This document shows positions 1-9,027 of a stretch of 64,000 nt of DNA, in pieces (position 1 is the first letter of the stretch; each line of letters starts with the position of its first letter). The position numbers and the translations under genes were made by a program. Below the pieces are notes generated by a model. It saw only the letters and a list, made by a program, of their open reading frames with translations, had not been told where the DNA came from and did not search any database. This DNA comes from Phycisphaerales bacterium (GTDB lineage Bacteria > Planctomycetota > Phycisphaerae > Phycisphaerales > UBA1924): contig JADJMV010000009.1 in assembly GCA_016709445.1 (NCBI GenBank), positions 62,001-126,000 of the forward strand, read 5' to 3'.

Positions 1-938
1 GGGCCCGATGGGGCGTCTTCGTGCAGCGGCTCACCCGCAAGGACAAGCTCCCCCTCTCGGTCGGCATCGCGGGCAAGTACAGCGAATTGCGGGACGCCTA
101 CGCCTCCATCGACAAGGCTCTCGAGCACTGCGGGGCGCATCTGGGCGTCGATATCCACCAACATTGGATCGAGGCCTCCGACATCGACGACTCGACCGCC
201 GCCACGGTGTTCGGCTCGGTCGATGCGGTGATCGTGCCGGGCGGGTTCGGCTCGCGGGGGGTCGAGGGCAAGATCGCGGCCGTGAAGCATTGCCGCGAAG
301 GCGGGGTGCCCTATCTGGGCATCTGTCTGGGCTTCCAGGTCGCCGTCATCGAATTCACGCGCAACGTACTCCGCATGGCGGACGCCAACAGCGCAGAGTT
401 CGCGCCGGAGTGTCAGAGGCCTGTGATCAGCGAGCTGCCCGAGCAGAAGAAAATCGAGGGGCTCGGGGGGACGATGCGCCTGGGCGCCCAGGACGTGCTG
501 GTCCAGCGCGACTCACTGGCCGCCCGGCTCTACCGCGACCAACTCACCGCGCGGAGCACCATCCACGAGCGGTTCCGCCATCGGTACGAGGTCGACCCAA
601 CCTATATCGAGCGACTCGAGGCCCACGGCCTGATCTTCTCCGGACGCCATCCGCAGCACCCCATCATGCAGATGCTCGAATTGCCCCGGCAGGCTCCCGC
701 GGATCAACCGGTGGACCCATCGAAGCCGCGAGTGGTGCATCCCTACTTCGTTGGTGCCCAGTTCCACCCCGAACTGACAAGCCGTCCGCTCCGCCCGCAG
801 CCGCTGTTTATGGGGCTCGTCGCGGCGGGGATGCGCCGACGCTACCAGCAAGACGCGGAGGTGTGGCGCCGGCTCGAGGCGGACCAGATGGTCCGGCACT
901 GGGTGAGTGAACTTCGCGGCGAGAGTCGGCCCGCCTGA
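1..938 (+). CDS. pyrG: CTP synthase, C-terminal part (5' end outside window)
   Basis: Makes CTP from UTP, ATP and glutamine in the cytoplasm. The gene is already open at the window edge (frame from base 3), so only the end of the synthetase domain linker and the whole glutamine amidotransferase domain are visible. Seen: 'VGKY'-type linker start (VGIAGKYSELRDAY), the class I amidotransferase nucleophile elbow GICLGFQ with Cys codon near 324, and the catalytic His-Glu in GAQFHPEL near 764. These are diagnostic for PyrG. The visible part is about 312 residues and the family total is about 540, so roughly 40% of the protein lies upstream. It converges on the next gene with only 19 bp between stops. 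Confidence 0.96.
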   Translation, partial: ARWGVFVQRLTRKDKLPLSVGIAGKYSELRDAYASIDKALEHCGAHLGVDIHQHWIEASDIDDSTAATVFGSVDAVIVPGGFGSRGVEGKIAAVKHCREGGVPYLGICLGFQVAVIEFTRNVLRMADANSAEFAPECQRPVISELPEQKKIEGLGGTMRLGAQDVLVQRDSLAARLYRDQLTARSTIHERFRHRYEVDPTYIERLEAHGLIFSGRHPQHPIMQMLELPRQAPADQPVDPSKPRVVHPYFVGAQFHPELTSRPLRPQPLFMGLVAAGMRRRYQQDAEVWRRLEADQMVRHWVSELRGESRPA

Positions 939-957
939 TCCGCCGTGCTAGGCCCGG

Positions 958-1602
958 TCAGCCCGACAACGCCGCCAGCCGGTTCGCCGCATCCAGCAGC
1001 AGGACACAACTGAATCGATCGGCCCGCCCGGCCTGGACTTGGCAGTTGTGCAGGAGCGTGTCGGCGTACATCGCCGCGTCGACGTCGCCCCCAGCCGCGA
1101 GTTCCGCGAACGTCGCGACCGCCCAGGGCCGGTTGGTCCCGTTATCCGGCTGCAGTTCGGCCATGAGCCACCGCGCCAGAGAGAGTGCCCGGTCCCGCGG
1201 CTGATGGTCTGCCGCCGAATGGGCGTGCCACCACAACGCCTGCAGCGAGGCCAACTCGACCTCTGTCCAGACCTCGATGCCGTGCTCGCGGACATCAGGA
1301 GCGACCGGTCCATCCGGCGTCCTCAGGGTCGAGGTCGCGTCGCCGTCTGGATCCAAAAGTGATTCCCAGAGCGCCACATCGATCCGGTCGGCTCGAGGCC
1401 CCGGCTGCCGGGGGATGTGGAGCACCCAGGTCAGCAGCGGCAAGTCGACCGCTCGCCTGTGCCCGAAATCGTCCGTGAACCCCCGGGCGTATGCCACCCG
1501 CTCGGCCTCTGAAGCCCCCAGCACCGGAGCCAGCGTTGACCCGCGAAGCCCCGACCTCAAAACGGCATCGATCTGACGAGACCAGTCGGCGAGCGTGCGC
1601 AT
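958..1602 (-). CDS. Conserved hypothetical protein
   Basis: A 214-residue soluble protein that I do not recognise. It has no signal peptide or membrane segment. The sequence is rich in Ala, Asp, Leu and Trp, with a predicted helical C-terminal half (ALSLARWLMAEL, AMYADTLLHN). The composition and length of the open frame are typical of real genes here. It is transcribed divergently from panC, with 62 bp between the two start codons, so the two may share a promoter region. It may be lineage-specific. No function can be assigned. Confidence 0.7.
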   Translation of the reverse strand: MRTLADWSRQIDAVLRSGLRGSTLAPVLGASEAERVAYARGFTDDFGHRRAVDLPLLTWVLHIPRQPGPRADRIDVALWESLLDPDGDATSTLRTPDGPVAPDVREHGIEVWTEVELASLQALWWHAHSAADHQPRDRALSLARWLMAELQPDNGTNRPWAVATFAELAAGGDVDAAMYADTLLHNCQVQAGRADRFSCVLLLDAANRLAALSG

Positions 1603-1664
1603 GCCGCATTGTTGGGGCCGCCGAACGCGCTTGACAGCGGCGGTCCGCCGCGCATCCTTCCGGC

Positions 1665-2507
1665 ATGGTCATCGCCCGGACACGATCGGAGTTGGACGCC
1701 GCCGGGGCTATGGGCTCGGTGCTGGTGCCGACCATGGGAGCTCTGCATGAGGGCCACGCCGCCCTCTTCCGGCTGGCCCGCGAGCATGCCGGCCCCACCG
1801 GCAGGGTCTCGGTCAGCATTTTCGTCAACCCGACCCAGTTCAACGAAGCGGCCGACTTTGACCGCTATCCCCGGACTCTTGACGCCGATTGCGAGATCTG
1901 CGAGCGTCTCGGCGTCGATGTTGTTTTTTCCCCTCCGCCGGGGGTGATGTACCCGGAAGGCGAGGAAGTGCCCGTCGGTCCACTCCCCGCCGTCGCGACC
2001 GAGCCGGGGCTCGAGGACGCCCGGCGACCCGGACATTTTGCGGGGGTCTGCCAGGTCGTCCGGCGGCTGTTTGCGTTGGCTCGGCCACGGGCTGCTGTGT
2101 TCGGGGAGAAGGACTGGCAACAGCTTCAGGTTGTCCGCGCCATGGTGCGTCGCGAGGGCCTGGGGGTCGAGATCGTGGCAGGGCCCACGGTGCGCGAGGC
2201 GGACGGGCTCGCCATGAGCAGCCGCAACCGGCTGCTCGAGCCCCGCTGCCGGGCGGCGGTGGTCTCCGTACCACGGGCTCTGGATGCGGCGCGGGGGGAA
2301 TCGGACGTCGCCCGAGCGGAGGAGGCGATGCGTCGGGGGCTCGCGGAGGCGGGGCTCGGCTTGGAATATGCGGTGATTCGAGACGCCGAGACACTGTTGG
2401 GGGCGGCGCCCGGTCGGGCGGGGCGGGCGCTGATCGCGGCGCGGTGCGGCGCCGTGCGGGTGATCGACAACGCGCCGTGGTCGCCGGCTGGGGCGGCGAA
2501 CGGCTAG
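1665..2507 (+). CDS. panC: Pantothenate synthetase
   Basis: Joins pantoate and beta-alanine using ATP to give pantothenate, the vitamin B5 precursor of coenzyme A. Seen: the nucleotidyltransferase-fold motif PTMGALHEGH (residues 22-31, containing HxGH), the pantoate-binding FVNPTQFN near residue 55, and the KMSKS-equivalent AMSSRN near residue 183. At 280 residues it matches the family. The start is ATG at 1665; no better upstream start is present. panB and panD are not nearby, so the pathway is scattered. It is followed after 36 bp by gcvT on the same strand. Confidence 0.96.
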   Translation: MVIARTRSELDAAGAMGSVLVPTMGALHEGHAALFRLAREHAGPTGRVSVSIFVNPTQFNEAADFDRYPRTLDADCEICERLGVDVVFSPPPGVMYPEGEEVPVGPLPAVATEPGLEDARRPGHFAGVCQVVRRLFALARPRAAVFGEKDWQQLQVVRAMVRREGLGVEIVAGPTVREADGLAMSSRNRLLEPRCRAAVVSVPRALDAARGESDVARAEEAMRRGLAEAGLGLEYAVIRDAETLLGAAPGRAGRALIAARCGAVRVIDNAPWSPAGAANG

Positions 2508-2543
2508 GCTTCCGCTCCCCAACCGCAAGCCCCGGAGGCTCTC

Positions 2544-3671
2544 GTGCTCAAGACTCCACTCCATCAGTTCCACCTCGACTACCACGCCAAGATGGTCGAT
2601 TTCGCCGGTTGGGAGATGCCCATGATGTATACGGGCATCCATGACGAGCACGTGCAGGTGCGCACGAGCGGCGGGGTGTTCGACGTATCGCACATGGGCC
2701 GGGTCAAGTTCCAGGGCCGCCACGCCAGGAAGCTCCTGGAGCGGCTCTGCTCGCGACGCATCACCGACATGCAGGCCGGGCAGTGTCGATACAGCCTGGT
2801 CTGCAACGAGCGAGGGGGTGTGCGGGACGACGTGCTCGTGTACCGCTTCGACGAGGACGACTTCCTGGTCGTGGTGAACGCGTCGAACCGAGAGAAGCTG
2901 CTCGGCCACTTCGAGCAGGTGCGGGCGGCGGACGACCTCAAGGTCAAGATCGAGGACCAGACCGTGGGGACCGCGATGATCGCCGTGCAGGGCCCCAAGG
3001 TGATGGACCTGGTCAGCAAGTTCAGCAAGGAGATCCCGTCGCTCAAGCGCTACCGCTTCGCGATCAAGAACCTGCTGGTGATGAAGATCGTGGTCTCGCG
3101 GACGGGCTACACCGGCGAGGACGGCATCGAGGCGATCCTGCCGGCCAGCGCGGTGAACATGGCGATCAAGCTCATCCTCAAGGACGTGGACATGACCGCC
3201 GCCCAGGCGCTGATCAAGCCGGCCGGGCTCGGCGCCCGCGACACCCTCCGCATGGAGGCGGCGATGCCCCTCTACGGGCACGAACTCGGAGAGGACATCA
3301 ACGCCCTCGCCTGCGGCGTCGACTTCGCCATCACGCTGGACAAGCACAATCAAGAGCGGGGCGAGCGCTTTATCGGCCAAGACGCCCTGGAAAAGACCGC
3401 CGCGGAGGGCGGCCCGGCGCGGCGACTGTTTGGCGTCGCCCTCGAGGGCAAACGGACGGCACGGCAGGGTAACCCCATTCTCGTCGGTGGCGCGCCGGTG
3501 GGCGTCGTGACCAGCGGGTGTCTCAGCCCCACCCTGGGACACGCCATCGCCATGGGATTCATCGACGCCGGCCGAGTCGAGCCGGGTTCCTCGGTCGAGC
3601 TGGACACCGGGCGTGGGACGCTTCCCGGCAGGGTTGTGCCCATGCCGTTCTACAAAGCGCCCAAGCCCTAG
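2544..3671 (+). CDS. gcvT: Glycine cleavage system T protein (aminomethyltransferase)
   Basis: Transfers the methylene group from the aminomethyl-lipoyl H protein to tetrahydrofolate during glycine breakdown. Seen: the typical N-terminus TPLHQFHLDYHAKMVDFAGW, then VSHMGR, SRTGYTGEDGIE in the folate-binding region, and the C-terminal GCV_T barrel. Length (375 residues) is normal. The start is GTG with CGGAGG 5-6 bases upstream (2533-2538), which supports it. gcvH and gcvP are absent from the window. Its TAG stop overlaps the stop of the converging exporter gene: the four bases CTAG (3668-3671) end both genes. Confidence 0.96.
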   Translation: MLKTPLHQFHLDYHAKMVDFAGWEMPMMYTGIHDEHVQVRTSGGVFDVSHMGRVKFQGRHARKLLERLCSRRITDMQAGQCRYSLVCNERGGVRDDVLVYRFDEDDFLVVVNASNREKLLGHFEQVRAADDLKVKIEDQTVGTAMIAVQGPKVMDLVSKFSKEIPSLKRYRFAIKNLLVMKIVVSRTGYTGEDGIEAILPASAVNMAIKLILKDVDMTAAQALIKPAGLGARDTLRMEAAMPLYGHELGEDINALACGVDFAITLDKHNQERGERFIGQDALEKTAAEGGPARRLFGVALEGKRTARQGNPILVGGAPVGVVTSGCLSPTLGHAIAMGFIDAGRVEPGSSVELDTGRGTLPGRVVPMPFYKAPKP

Positions 3672-4699
3672 ACGGCCCCGGGCGGCGCTGGCCCTGCCCC
3701 TCGGCGGGCGTGCAATCGTTCGCCGCGGCTGTAGAGCCAGTGAAAGACCGCATTCATCGCGAGGACCGCGCCCACCACGCCGGCCCACCCCATCGCCGTG
3801 TGCACCGTCCGAGTGCTGGCGTAAACCAACTGCAGGACGCACAACACCGAAACCAGCACCAGCGTCGGGCCCCGGGGGATGACACGGAGGAGCAAAGATC
3901 CCAGCGGTGCCCCGAGCAGCACGACGGGGGCGGCCGCCATCCAGTTCGCGAAGATCTCCGCGTCAAGCCGCCCCAGGATCGCCGACCACACCGCTCCGAG
4001 CAACGAGGTGTAGGCCATGATCACCACGCTGGTCGCGATCGCCGACCGCAACTCGACGCGAAAGAGCAGCACCAGCACGGTGTAGAGCACCATGTCGATC
4101 CCGACGCCGGTCAGCGCGGCCGCGGCGCCGCCGATCAGCCCGATCGCAACGCCGGCCCCTGCCTCGCTGCGCCCCGAGAGTCTCGGCGCCCCAGAGAAGC
4201 CGAGCAATTCTCGGAGTTTCACCAGCGTGAGGATACCGAACCCGCCCCAGATGCACGCGAACGAGAGCTTCACCACCGAGTCGGAGACGTGGGGAACGAC
4301 GAACGCCAGGACGCCCGGCACGACCACCGTTGCCGTGGCCGCGGACCAGAGGAGTGTGCGGACGACGATCGGCTGCCGGCTGCACAGGATGAAGAGCGTT
4401 GCCGAAGACATGCCGACGGATTGGATACAGAAGCTGAAGCCTCGGCCGAGCGAGGCCGGTCCGTCGAACACCAGCACCAGCAAGGGGAAACCGACGGTGC
4501 CGCCGCCCATCGGAGTCGAGCCCGCGATGTAGGAGCCAAACACCATCGCTGTAGCGATCGGCCAGTGGCCCTTCACCAGCGACACGAGGTCGAGCGCGAA
4601 AACGACGGTCAGCCAGGCGAGAAGAAACCATGCCACCCACCAGAGAAACGGGGAATACCGCTGCAGACAACCCGCGGCGTCGATCCTGGTGAGGCTCAT
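3668..4699 (-). CDS. TauE/SafE-family sulfite exporter-like membrane protein
   Basis: A 343-residue polytopic inner-membrane protein. Seen: several hydrophobic helices, among them one near residues 20-40, and the family pattern of small-residue loops (GSYIAGSTPMGGGTVGFPLL, GIDMVLYTVLVLLFRVELR). TauE/SafE proteins are thought to export sulfite, sulfonates or related organosulfur anions. The start MSLTRID at 4699 is preferred over the ATG 63 bases upstream, because the extra stretch is polar and would overlap the divergent gene. It diverges from a cysteine desulfurase-like gene (start 4761), a loose sulfur link that is only inference. The gene is convergent and stop-overlapping with gcvT. Confidence 0.85.
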   Translation of the reverse strand: MSLTRIDAAGCLQRYSPFLWWVAWFLLAWLTVVFALDLVSLVKGHWPIATAMVFGSYIAGSTPMGGGTVGFPLLVLVFDGPASLGRGFSFCIQSVGMSSATLFILCSRQPIVVRTLLWSAATATVVVPGVLAFVVPHVSDSVVKLSFACIWGGFGILTLVKLRELLGFSGAPRLSGRSEAGAGVAIGLIGGAAAALTGVGIDMVLYTVLVLLFRVELRSAIATSVVIMAYTSLLGAVWSAILGRLDAEIFANWMAAAPVVLLGAPLGSLLLRVIPRGPTLVLVSVLCVLQLVYASTRTVHTAMGWAGVVGAVLAMNAVFHWLYSRGERLHARRGAGPAPPGAV

Positions 4700-4760
4700 G
4701 GGGCCGCAGTCTACCCCGAGGGCTGCCGGGCCGCCCGAGGACGACGCCGTATCATGCCGC

Positions 4761-6011
4761 ATGGCGCAGCCCGCCGGACGGATCTATCTTGACAACGCGG
4801 CCACGAGCTTCCCAAAGCCGGCATGTGTCACCGCCGCGATGGCGACCTACTGCACCGGCGTAGGCGCCTCACCCGGCCGAGGCGCCTACGCCGAATCGCG
4901 GCGGGGCGCCGCCGTCCTCGCCGCCTGTCGCGAACGCCTCAACGCGTACATTGGCGGGGAGAGCCCCTCACACGTCCTCTTCACCCTCAATTGCTCGGAC
5001 GCACTGAATCTCGCGATTCACGGGAGCATCTCCAACGCCCGCCGCACCCGCGGCGCGAAGTCCATCCACGCGGTCACCACCGCGATGGACCACAACTCGG
5101 TCCTGCGTCCGCTCCGCACGCTCGAGGATGAGGGCCTCGAGGTGACTCGCGTGCGAGCGGACGCCCACGGACGGGTCGCCGCCCGCGACGTCATCGCCGC
5201 GATACGCCCGGACACGGCACTCGTCGCGATGGTCCATGCGAGCAATGTCACCGGCACGCTTCAAGACGTCGGGAGCGTCGGGCTCGCCTGCCGCGCGGCC
5301 GGGGTGCCTTTCCTCGTCGATGCGGCGCAGTCGCTCGGGCATGTCCCGATCGACGTCCAGGCCCTGGCCATCGACCTCCTTGCCTTTCCCGCCCACAAGG
5401 GGCTCCTCGGACCGCTGGGCGTCGGAGGGCTGTACATCCGGCCGGGGATTGCCCACCGCGTCGATCCGGTGCGCCAGGGCGGGACAGGCAGCCGCAGCGA
5501 GAGCGATCGGCAACCGCTCGAAGCCCCGGATCGCTACGAGCCCGGCTCGCACAACATGCCGGGGATCGCGGGCCTGCTCGCCTCGCTGGAGTGGCTCGAG
5601 TCGCAGGGCGCCGGGGCGATCGCGGCCCACGAACAACACCTCATGCGCGAGTTCCTCGACCACTGCCCCGGTCCGGAAGCGGGATTCCACCTGGTCGGCC
5701 CCCGGTCGCCGGACGGACGCGTCGGCGTGTTCTCGCTGCGCCACGAGCGGCTGTCGCCCTCCGGGCTGGCCGAGGAGCTCGAGCGTCGATACGGGGTGCT
5801 GACCCGGGCGGGGATGCACTGCGCTCCGGGCGCCCACGCGGCTGTGGGCACCCTCGAACAGGGCGGGACCTGCCGGCTGAGCCTCGGCGTCTTCCTGACA
5901 GTAGAGAACATCCGCGCCGCCTGCGCTGGCCTGCAGGAGATCGGTCGCGAGGCGATGAGATCGGAGCCTCAGGCCCGCTTGGGCAGCTCGATCCAGCCCG
6001 CATCGGTGTGA
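4761..6011 (+). CDS. Cysteine desulfurase-family aminotransferase class V enzyme
   Basis: A PLP enzyme of 416 residues, likely releasing sulfur from cysteine as a persulfide. Seen: YLDNAATSFPKP near the N-terminus, the cofactor region DAAQSLGHVPIDVQ, the Schiff-base lysine in FPAHKGLLGP, and the active-site Cys in RAGMHCAPGAHAAVGT, a short loop as in SufS/Csd-type enzymes. The start ATG at 4761 (MAQPAGRIYLDNA) fits the family better than the upstream alternative at 4689, which would run into the divergent gene. No scaffold (IscU/SufU) lies next to it, so its acceptor is unknown. Its 3' end overlaps phoU by 43 bp on the opposite strand. Confidence 0.9.
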   Translation: MAQPAGRIYLDNAATSFPKPACVTAAMATYCTGVGASPGRGAYAESRRGAAVLAACRERLNAYIGGESPSHVLFTLNCSDALNLAIHGSISNARRTRGAKSIHAVTTAMDHNSVLRPLRTLEDEGLEVTRVRADAHGRVAARDVIAAIRPDTALVAMVHASNVTGTLQDVGSVGLACRAAGVPFLVDAAQSLGHVPIDVQALAIDLLAFPAHKGLLGPLGVGGLYIRPGIAHRVDPVRQGGTGSRSESDRQPLEAPDRYEPGSHNMPGIAGLLASLEWLESQGAGAIAAHEQHLMREFLDHCPGPEAGFHLVGPRSPDGRVGVFSLRHERLSPSGLAEELERRYGVLTRAGMHCAPGAHAAVGTLEQGGTCRLSLGVFLTVENIRAACAGLQEIGREAMRSEPQARLGSSIQPASV

Positions 6012-6673
6012 CGGACGATCGCCCCTGTCGCCGAGTAGATGATCTGCTCGGCGATATTCGTCGCGTGGTCGGCGATCCGCTCGCATTGATTGGCGAGTTC
6101 ATGAATGATGAACGCGAGATCGACCCCCATCGTGCCGCCCGCGATCGCACGCTCGGCGTCTCGGAGCAACTGGGACTTGAAGGCCTCGACCGTGTCCTCG
6201 CTGTCGAGCACGATCTTGGCCAGCCTCGCGTCGCTGCGCTCGAATGCACGGGTCACATCGCGGAGAATCCCCGCCACGCTGTTCGTCAGCACCCGGAACG
6301 TGTCCGGGAGCGACTGGCCGATCTCTGAGAGCGCCGGCGATTTCGCCGCGATCTCCGTCGCCGCGTCGGCCGCACGCTCCAGCTCGTTGTTGATCTTGAC
6401 AATCGTGAGGACCCGGCGCAGGTTCGCCGGCTCGAGCTTCGCGCCGTCGTTGGCCACGTCGGTGAGCAGACCGACGGCCGCCTGCTCCAGCTCCACATCG
6501 ACCCGGTCGATCACGTCATCGGCATCGACCACCGCCCGGGCCCGGCCCACATCCATCGCGAACACCGCATCGCACGCGTGCTCGAACAACTCGGTCACCC
6601 GACGCCCCTGCTCGGCCAAGCCGGCGCTGAGGCTGTCGAGACGCTGCGAAAATCCAGATCCTGTCTCCGGCAT
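5969..6673 (-). CDS. phoU: PhoU-family phosphate regulator
   Basis: A helical regulator of 234 residues linking phosphate transport (Pst) to the PhoR/PhoB signalling system. Seen: two PhoU three-helix repeats with the characteristic E-R-A-D pattern (INNELERAADAATEIA near residue 95 and HELANQCERIADHATNIAEQ near residue 195). The start ATG at 6673 (MPETGSGF) is chosen because the longer version adds a basic, non-conserved stretch. No pst or pho genes are adjacent, so it is a solitary copy. The C-terminal 43 bp overlap the convergent desulfurase gene. Confidence 0.9.
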   Translation of the reverse strand: MPETGSGFSQRLDSLSAGLAEQGRRVTELFEHACDAVFAMDVGRARAVVDADDVIDRVDVELEQAAVGLLTDVANDGAKLEPANLRRVLTIVKINNELERAADAATEIAAKSPALSEIGQSLPDTFRVLTNSVAGILRDVTRAFERSDARLAKIVLDSEDTVEAFKSQLLRDAERAIAGGTMGVDLAFIIHELANQCERIADHATNIAEQIIYSATGAIVRHTDAGWIELPKRA

Positions 6674-6804
6674 CGGCGGCCGTCTCCTGGGTCTCGCAAA
6701 GCATACCCGATCCGTCGGCTGGCACGTGCCCACCGCGGCTATCCTCACCCGAACGGACCGGCCCGCCGGTCCAAAAGCACAACGGGACCAATCGGAGAGT
6801 CAGG

Positions 6805-8103
6805 ATGAGCTTCCAGATCGAAGTCGTGCACGCCCGCCAGGTGCTGGACTCCCGCGGCAATCCCACTGTCGAGGCCGAGGTGGCGCTCGAGTGCGGCGTC
6901 GTCGGACGCGCCGCCGTGCCCTCAGGCGCATCGACGGGCGAGCACGAGGCCGTCGAGCTGCGCGACGGCGACAAGGGCGTCTACATGGGCAAGGGCGTCC
7001 TGCACGCCGTCGAGAACATCCTGGATCGGATCGCCCCCGCCGTCGAAGGGATGGATTCCCGCGAGCAGGAGGAGATCGACGCCCTGATGCGGGAGCTCGA
7101 CGGCACCGAGAATAAGGGCGACCTGGGAGCCAACGCGATCCTCGCGGTTTCCATGGCCGTGGCCAAGGCCGCGGCCGAGGCCTCCGGCCTCCCGCTCTAT
7201 CGTTACCTCGGGGGGACCTCGGCCCGCACCCTCCCTGTGCCGATGCTCAACATCCTCAATGGCGGCAAGCACGCCGACAACACGGTCGACTTCCAGGAGT
7301 TCATGATCCAGCCGTGGGGCTTCGACGACTTTGGCGAGGCGCTCCGCGCGGGCGTCGAGATCTACCACACGCTCAAGAAGGTGCTCAAGGACCGGGGCAT
7401 GTCCACCGCCGTCGGTGACGAGGGCGGATTCGCCCCGAACCTGAAGGATAACGAGGACGCCCTCAAGGTGATCGAGGAGGCGACAGCCAAGTCGGGGTAC
7501 AAGTGGGGCGAACAGATCTTCGTCGCGCTCGATCCGGCGACCAGCGAGCTGTGGAACGAGGCCCAGAAGGCGGGAAAGACCGGCTACAAGTTCTTCTCGA
7601 GTTCCCAGGAGATCATCAGTTCCGATGACCTGATCGGGATCTGGGCCGACTGGTGCTCCAAGTACCCCATCCGCTCTATCGAGGACGGGCTCGGGGAGAA
7701 CGACTGGGAGGGGTGGGCCAAGCTCACCGCTCGGCTCGGGGACAAAGTCCAACTCGTGGGTGACGACCTCTTCGTCACCAACCGCAAGTTTGTCGAGCGT
7801 GGCATCGCCGCGGGGTGCGCCAACGCCGTGCTCGTCAAGGTGAACCAGATCGGCTCGCTGAGCGAGACCTTCGACACGGTCGGACACGCCATGCGCAACC
7901 GATATGCCTGCATCCTGAGCCACCGCTCCGGCGAGACCGAGGACGCCACCATCGCCGATATCGCGGTCGCCACCAACTGCGGGCAGATCAAGACCGGCGC
8001 CCCCTGCCGGAGCGATCGCAACGCCAAATACAACCAGTTGCTCCGAATCGCCGAGGAGCTTGGCGACCAAGCCGTCTACGGCGCGTCAACCTGGGCAAAG
8101 TAG
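6805..8103 (+). CDS. eno: Enolase
   Basis: Interconverts 2-phosphoglycerate and phosphoenolpyruvate in glycolysis. Seen: ARQVLDSRGNPTVEAEV at the N-terminus, the substrate loop GASTGEHEA, GDEGGFAPNL, metal ligands in SIEDGLGENDW and GDDLFVTN, catalytic Lys at about residue 345 in VLVKVNQIGSLSET, and SHRSGETED. Length (432 residues) is standard. GGAGAG and AGG sit just ahead of the ATG. It stands alone as a transcription unit between divergent phoU and the PEP-CTERM-like gene. Confidence 0.98.
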   Translation: MSFQIEVVHARQVLDSRGNPTVEAEVALECGVVGRAAVPSGASTGEHEAVELRDGDKGVYMGKGVLHAVENILDRIAPAVEGMDSREQEEIDALMRELDGTENKGDLGANAILAVSMAVAKAAAEASGLPLYRYLGGTSARTLPVPMLNILNGGKHADNTVDFQEFMIQPWGFDDFGEALRAGVEIYHTLKKVLKDRGMSTAVGDEGGFAPNLKDNEDALKVIEEATAKSGYKWGEQIFVALDPATSELWNEAQKAGKTGYKFFSSSQEIISSDDLIGIWADWCSKYPIRSIEDGLGENDWEGWAKLTARLGDKVQLVGDDLFVTNRKFVERGIAAGCANAVLVKVNQIGSLSETFDTVGHAMRNRYACILSHRSGETEDATIADIAVATNCGQIKTGAPCRSDRNAKYNQLLRIAEELGDQAVYGASTWAK

Positions 8104-8171
8104 GGACGGAGGCGGCCTTCCGTGCCCCTCGAAAAATCTGACGGAATCCTGGCAGACCTCCAAATTGCAGT

Positions 8172-8200
8172 TTGACACGAGCCGGACTCTCCTTTAACGT
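8172..8200 (+). promoter_or_regulatory. Sigma70-type promoter of the PEP-CTERM-like gene
   Basis: TTGACA (8172-8177) is followed after exactly 17 bases by TAACGT (8195-8200). The match to the -35 element is perfect; the -10 element keeps T, A and the final T. It lies in a less GC-rich stretch after eno and would give a leader of about 125 nt before the ATG at 8331, long enough for post-transcriptional control. Predicted from sequence only. Confidence 0.55.
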
Positions 8201-8330
8201 GGGGTCAGGTCGGGGCGTTCGTCCCGACGTCGAGGAGAGACGAGGGCGTCGTATACACCCTCGGTATTCGAATCAGATTCCGTCCGTGGGGACGGAGCTT
8301 TGCTCTTGCGACGAGAGAGGAGACCGGACA

Positions 8331-8921
8331 ATGAAGAAGATCATCACTGTTGCCGCGATCGCGGCCGCTGCGGGCACGGCCTTTGGCCAGGCTTTCAGCG
8401 AGGACTTTGAGGGCGGGCTCGGCGGCTGGACCGTCGTCAACAACACCGGTGGCCCTGCTTGGGACACCAACAGCTTCTACACCGACGGCAACTACACCAA
8501 CGGCAGCGGCCTCTGCGCCATGGTGGACTCCGACGAGGTCCCCGGCGAGTTCGATACCGAGCTCGTCAGCGGCGTCTTCACCGTTCCCGCCGGCTCCAGC
8601 CTCAACTTCACCGCCAACTACGCGAACTTCGCTTACCTCGACTACTTCGATGTCGATATCAACACCGGCAGCGGCTGGTCCAACCTGCTCAGCTGGAACG
8701 AGGACCACGGCGGCTTCTACTCCACCCCCGGCGAGGATGTCAGCCTGAGCCTCGCCTCCTACGGTGGCAGCAGCGCCCAGGTCCGCTTCCACTACTACGA
8801 CCCCAACACCGGCGACTGGGACTGGTACATCCAGGTCGACAACGTCCGCGTCACCCCGGCCCCCGGCGCTCTGGCCCTCCTCGGCCTCGGCGGCCTGGCC
8901 GCGGTCCGTCGCCGCCGCTAA
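8331..8921 (+). CDS. Exported protein with PEP-CTERM-like sorting tail
   Basis: A 196-residue exported protein of unknown role. Seen: Sec signal peptide (MKKIITVAAIAAAAGTAFGQ), an N-terminal 'FSEDFEGGLGGWTVVNN' start typical of extracellular beta-sandwich domains (choice-of-anchor or MAM-like), many Asp/Gly/Tyr/Trp residues, and a C-terminal tail with PAPG, a short hydrophobic Leu/Gly/Ala helix and a terminal RRRR. Known: such tripartite tails direct proteins to exosortase-type processing at the cell surface. The ATG at 8331 follows GAGAGGAG at good spacing. It has its own promoter and terminator, so it is a single-gene unit. No exosortase gene is in the window. Confidence 0.85.
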   Translation: MKKIITVAAIAAAAGTAFGQAFSEDFEGGLGGWTVVNNTGGPAWDTNSFYTDGNYTNGSGLCAMVDSDEVPGEFDTELVSGVFTVPAGSSLNFTANYANFAYLDYFDVDINTGSGWSNLLSWNEDHGGFYSTPGEDVSLSLASYGGSSAQVRFHYYDPNTGDWDWYIQVDNVRVTPAPGALALLGLGGLAAVRRRR

Positions 8922-8952
8922 TCGCGAGCGACCGACGAACTGAATCACGCTT

Positions 8953-8987
8953 CCGCCCGGTCCTCGTGGCCGGGCGGTTGCTTTTTT
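8953..8987 (+). terminator. Rho-independent terminator after the PEP-CTERM-like gene
   Basis: CCGCCCGG (8953-8960) pairs with CCGGGCGG (8970-8977) across a short loop, followed by TTGC and a run of six T (8982-8987). It lies 32 bp past the stop codon. Confidence 0.8.
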
Positions 8988-9027
8988 GGGCCCGGACGGC
9001 CCCCGCCCGTGCGGGTAGCATCCCCGC

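Noticed and set aside
1557..3842. Long minus-strand frame opposite panC and gcvT
   Set aside because: Contains only translated complements of real genes (repeated Arg/His/Pro) and would overlap two well-identified genes.
8104..8160. Terminator directly after eno
   Set aside because: Only a short imperfect stem (ACGGA...TCCGT) without a T-run is present.
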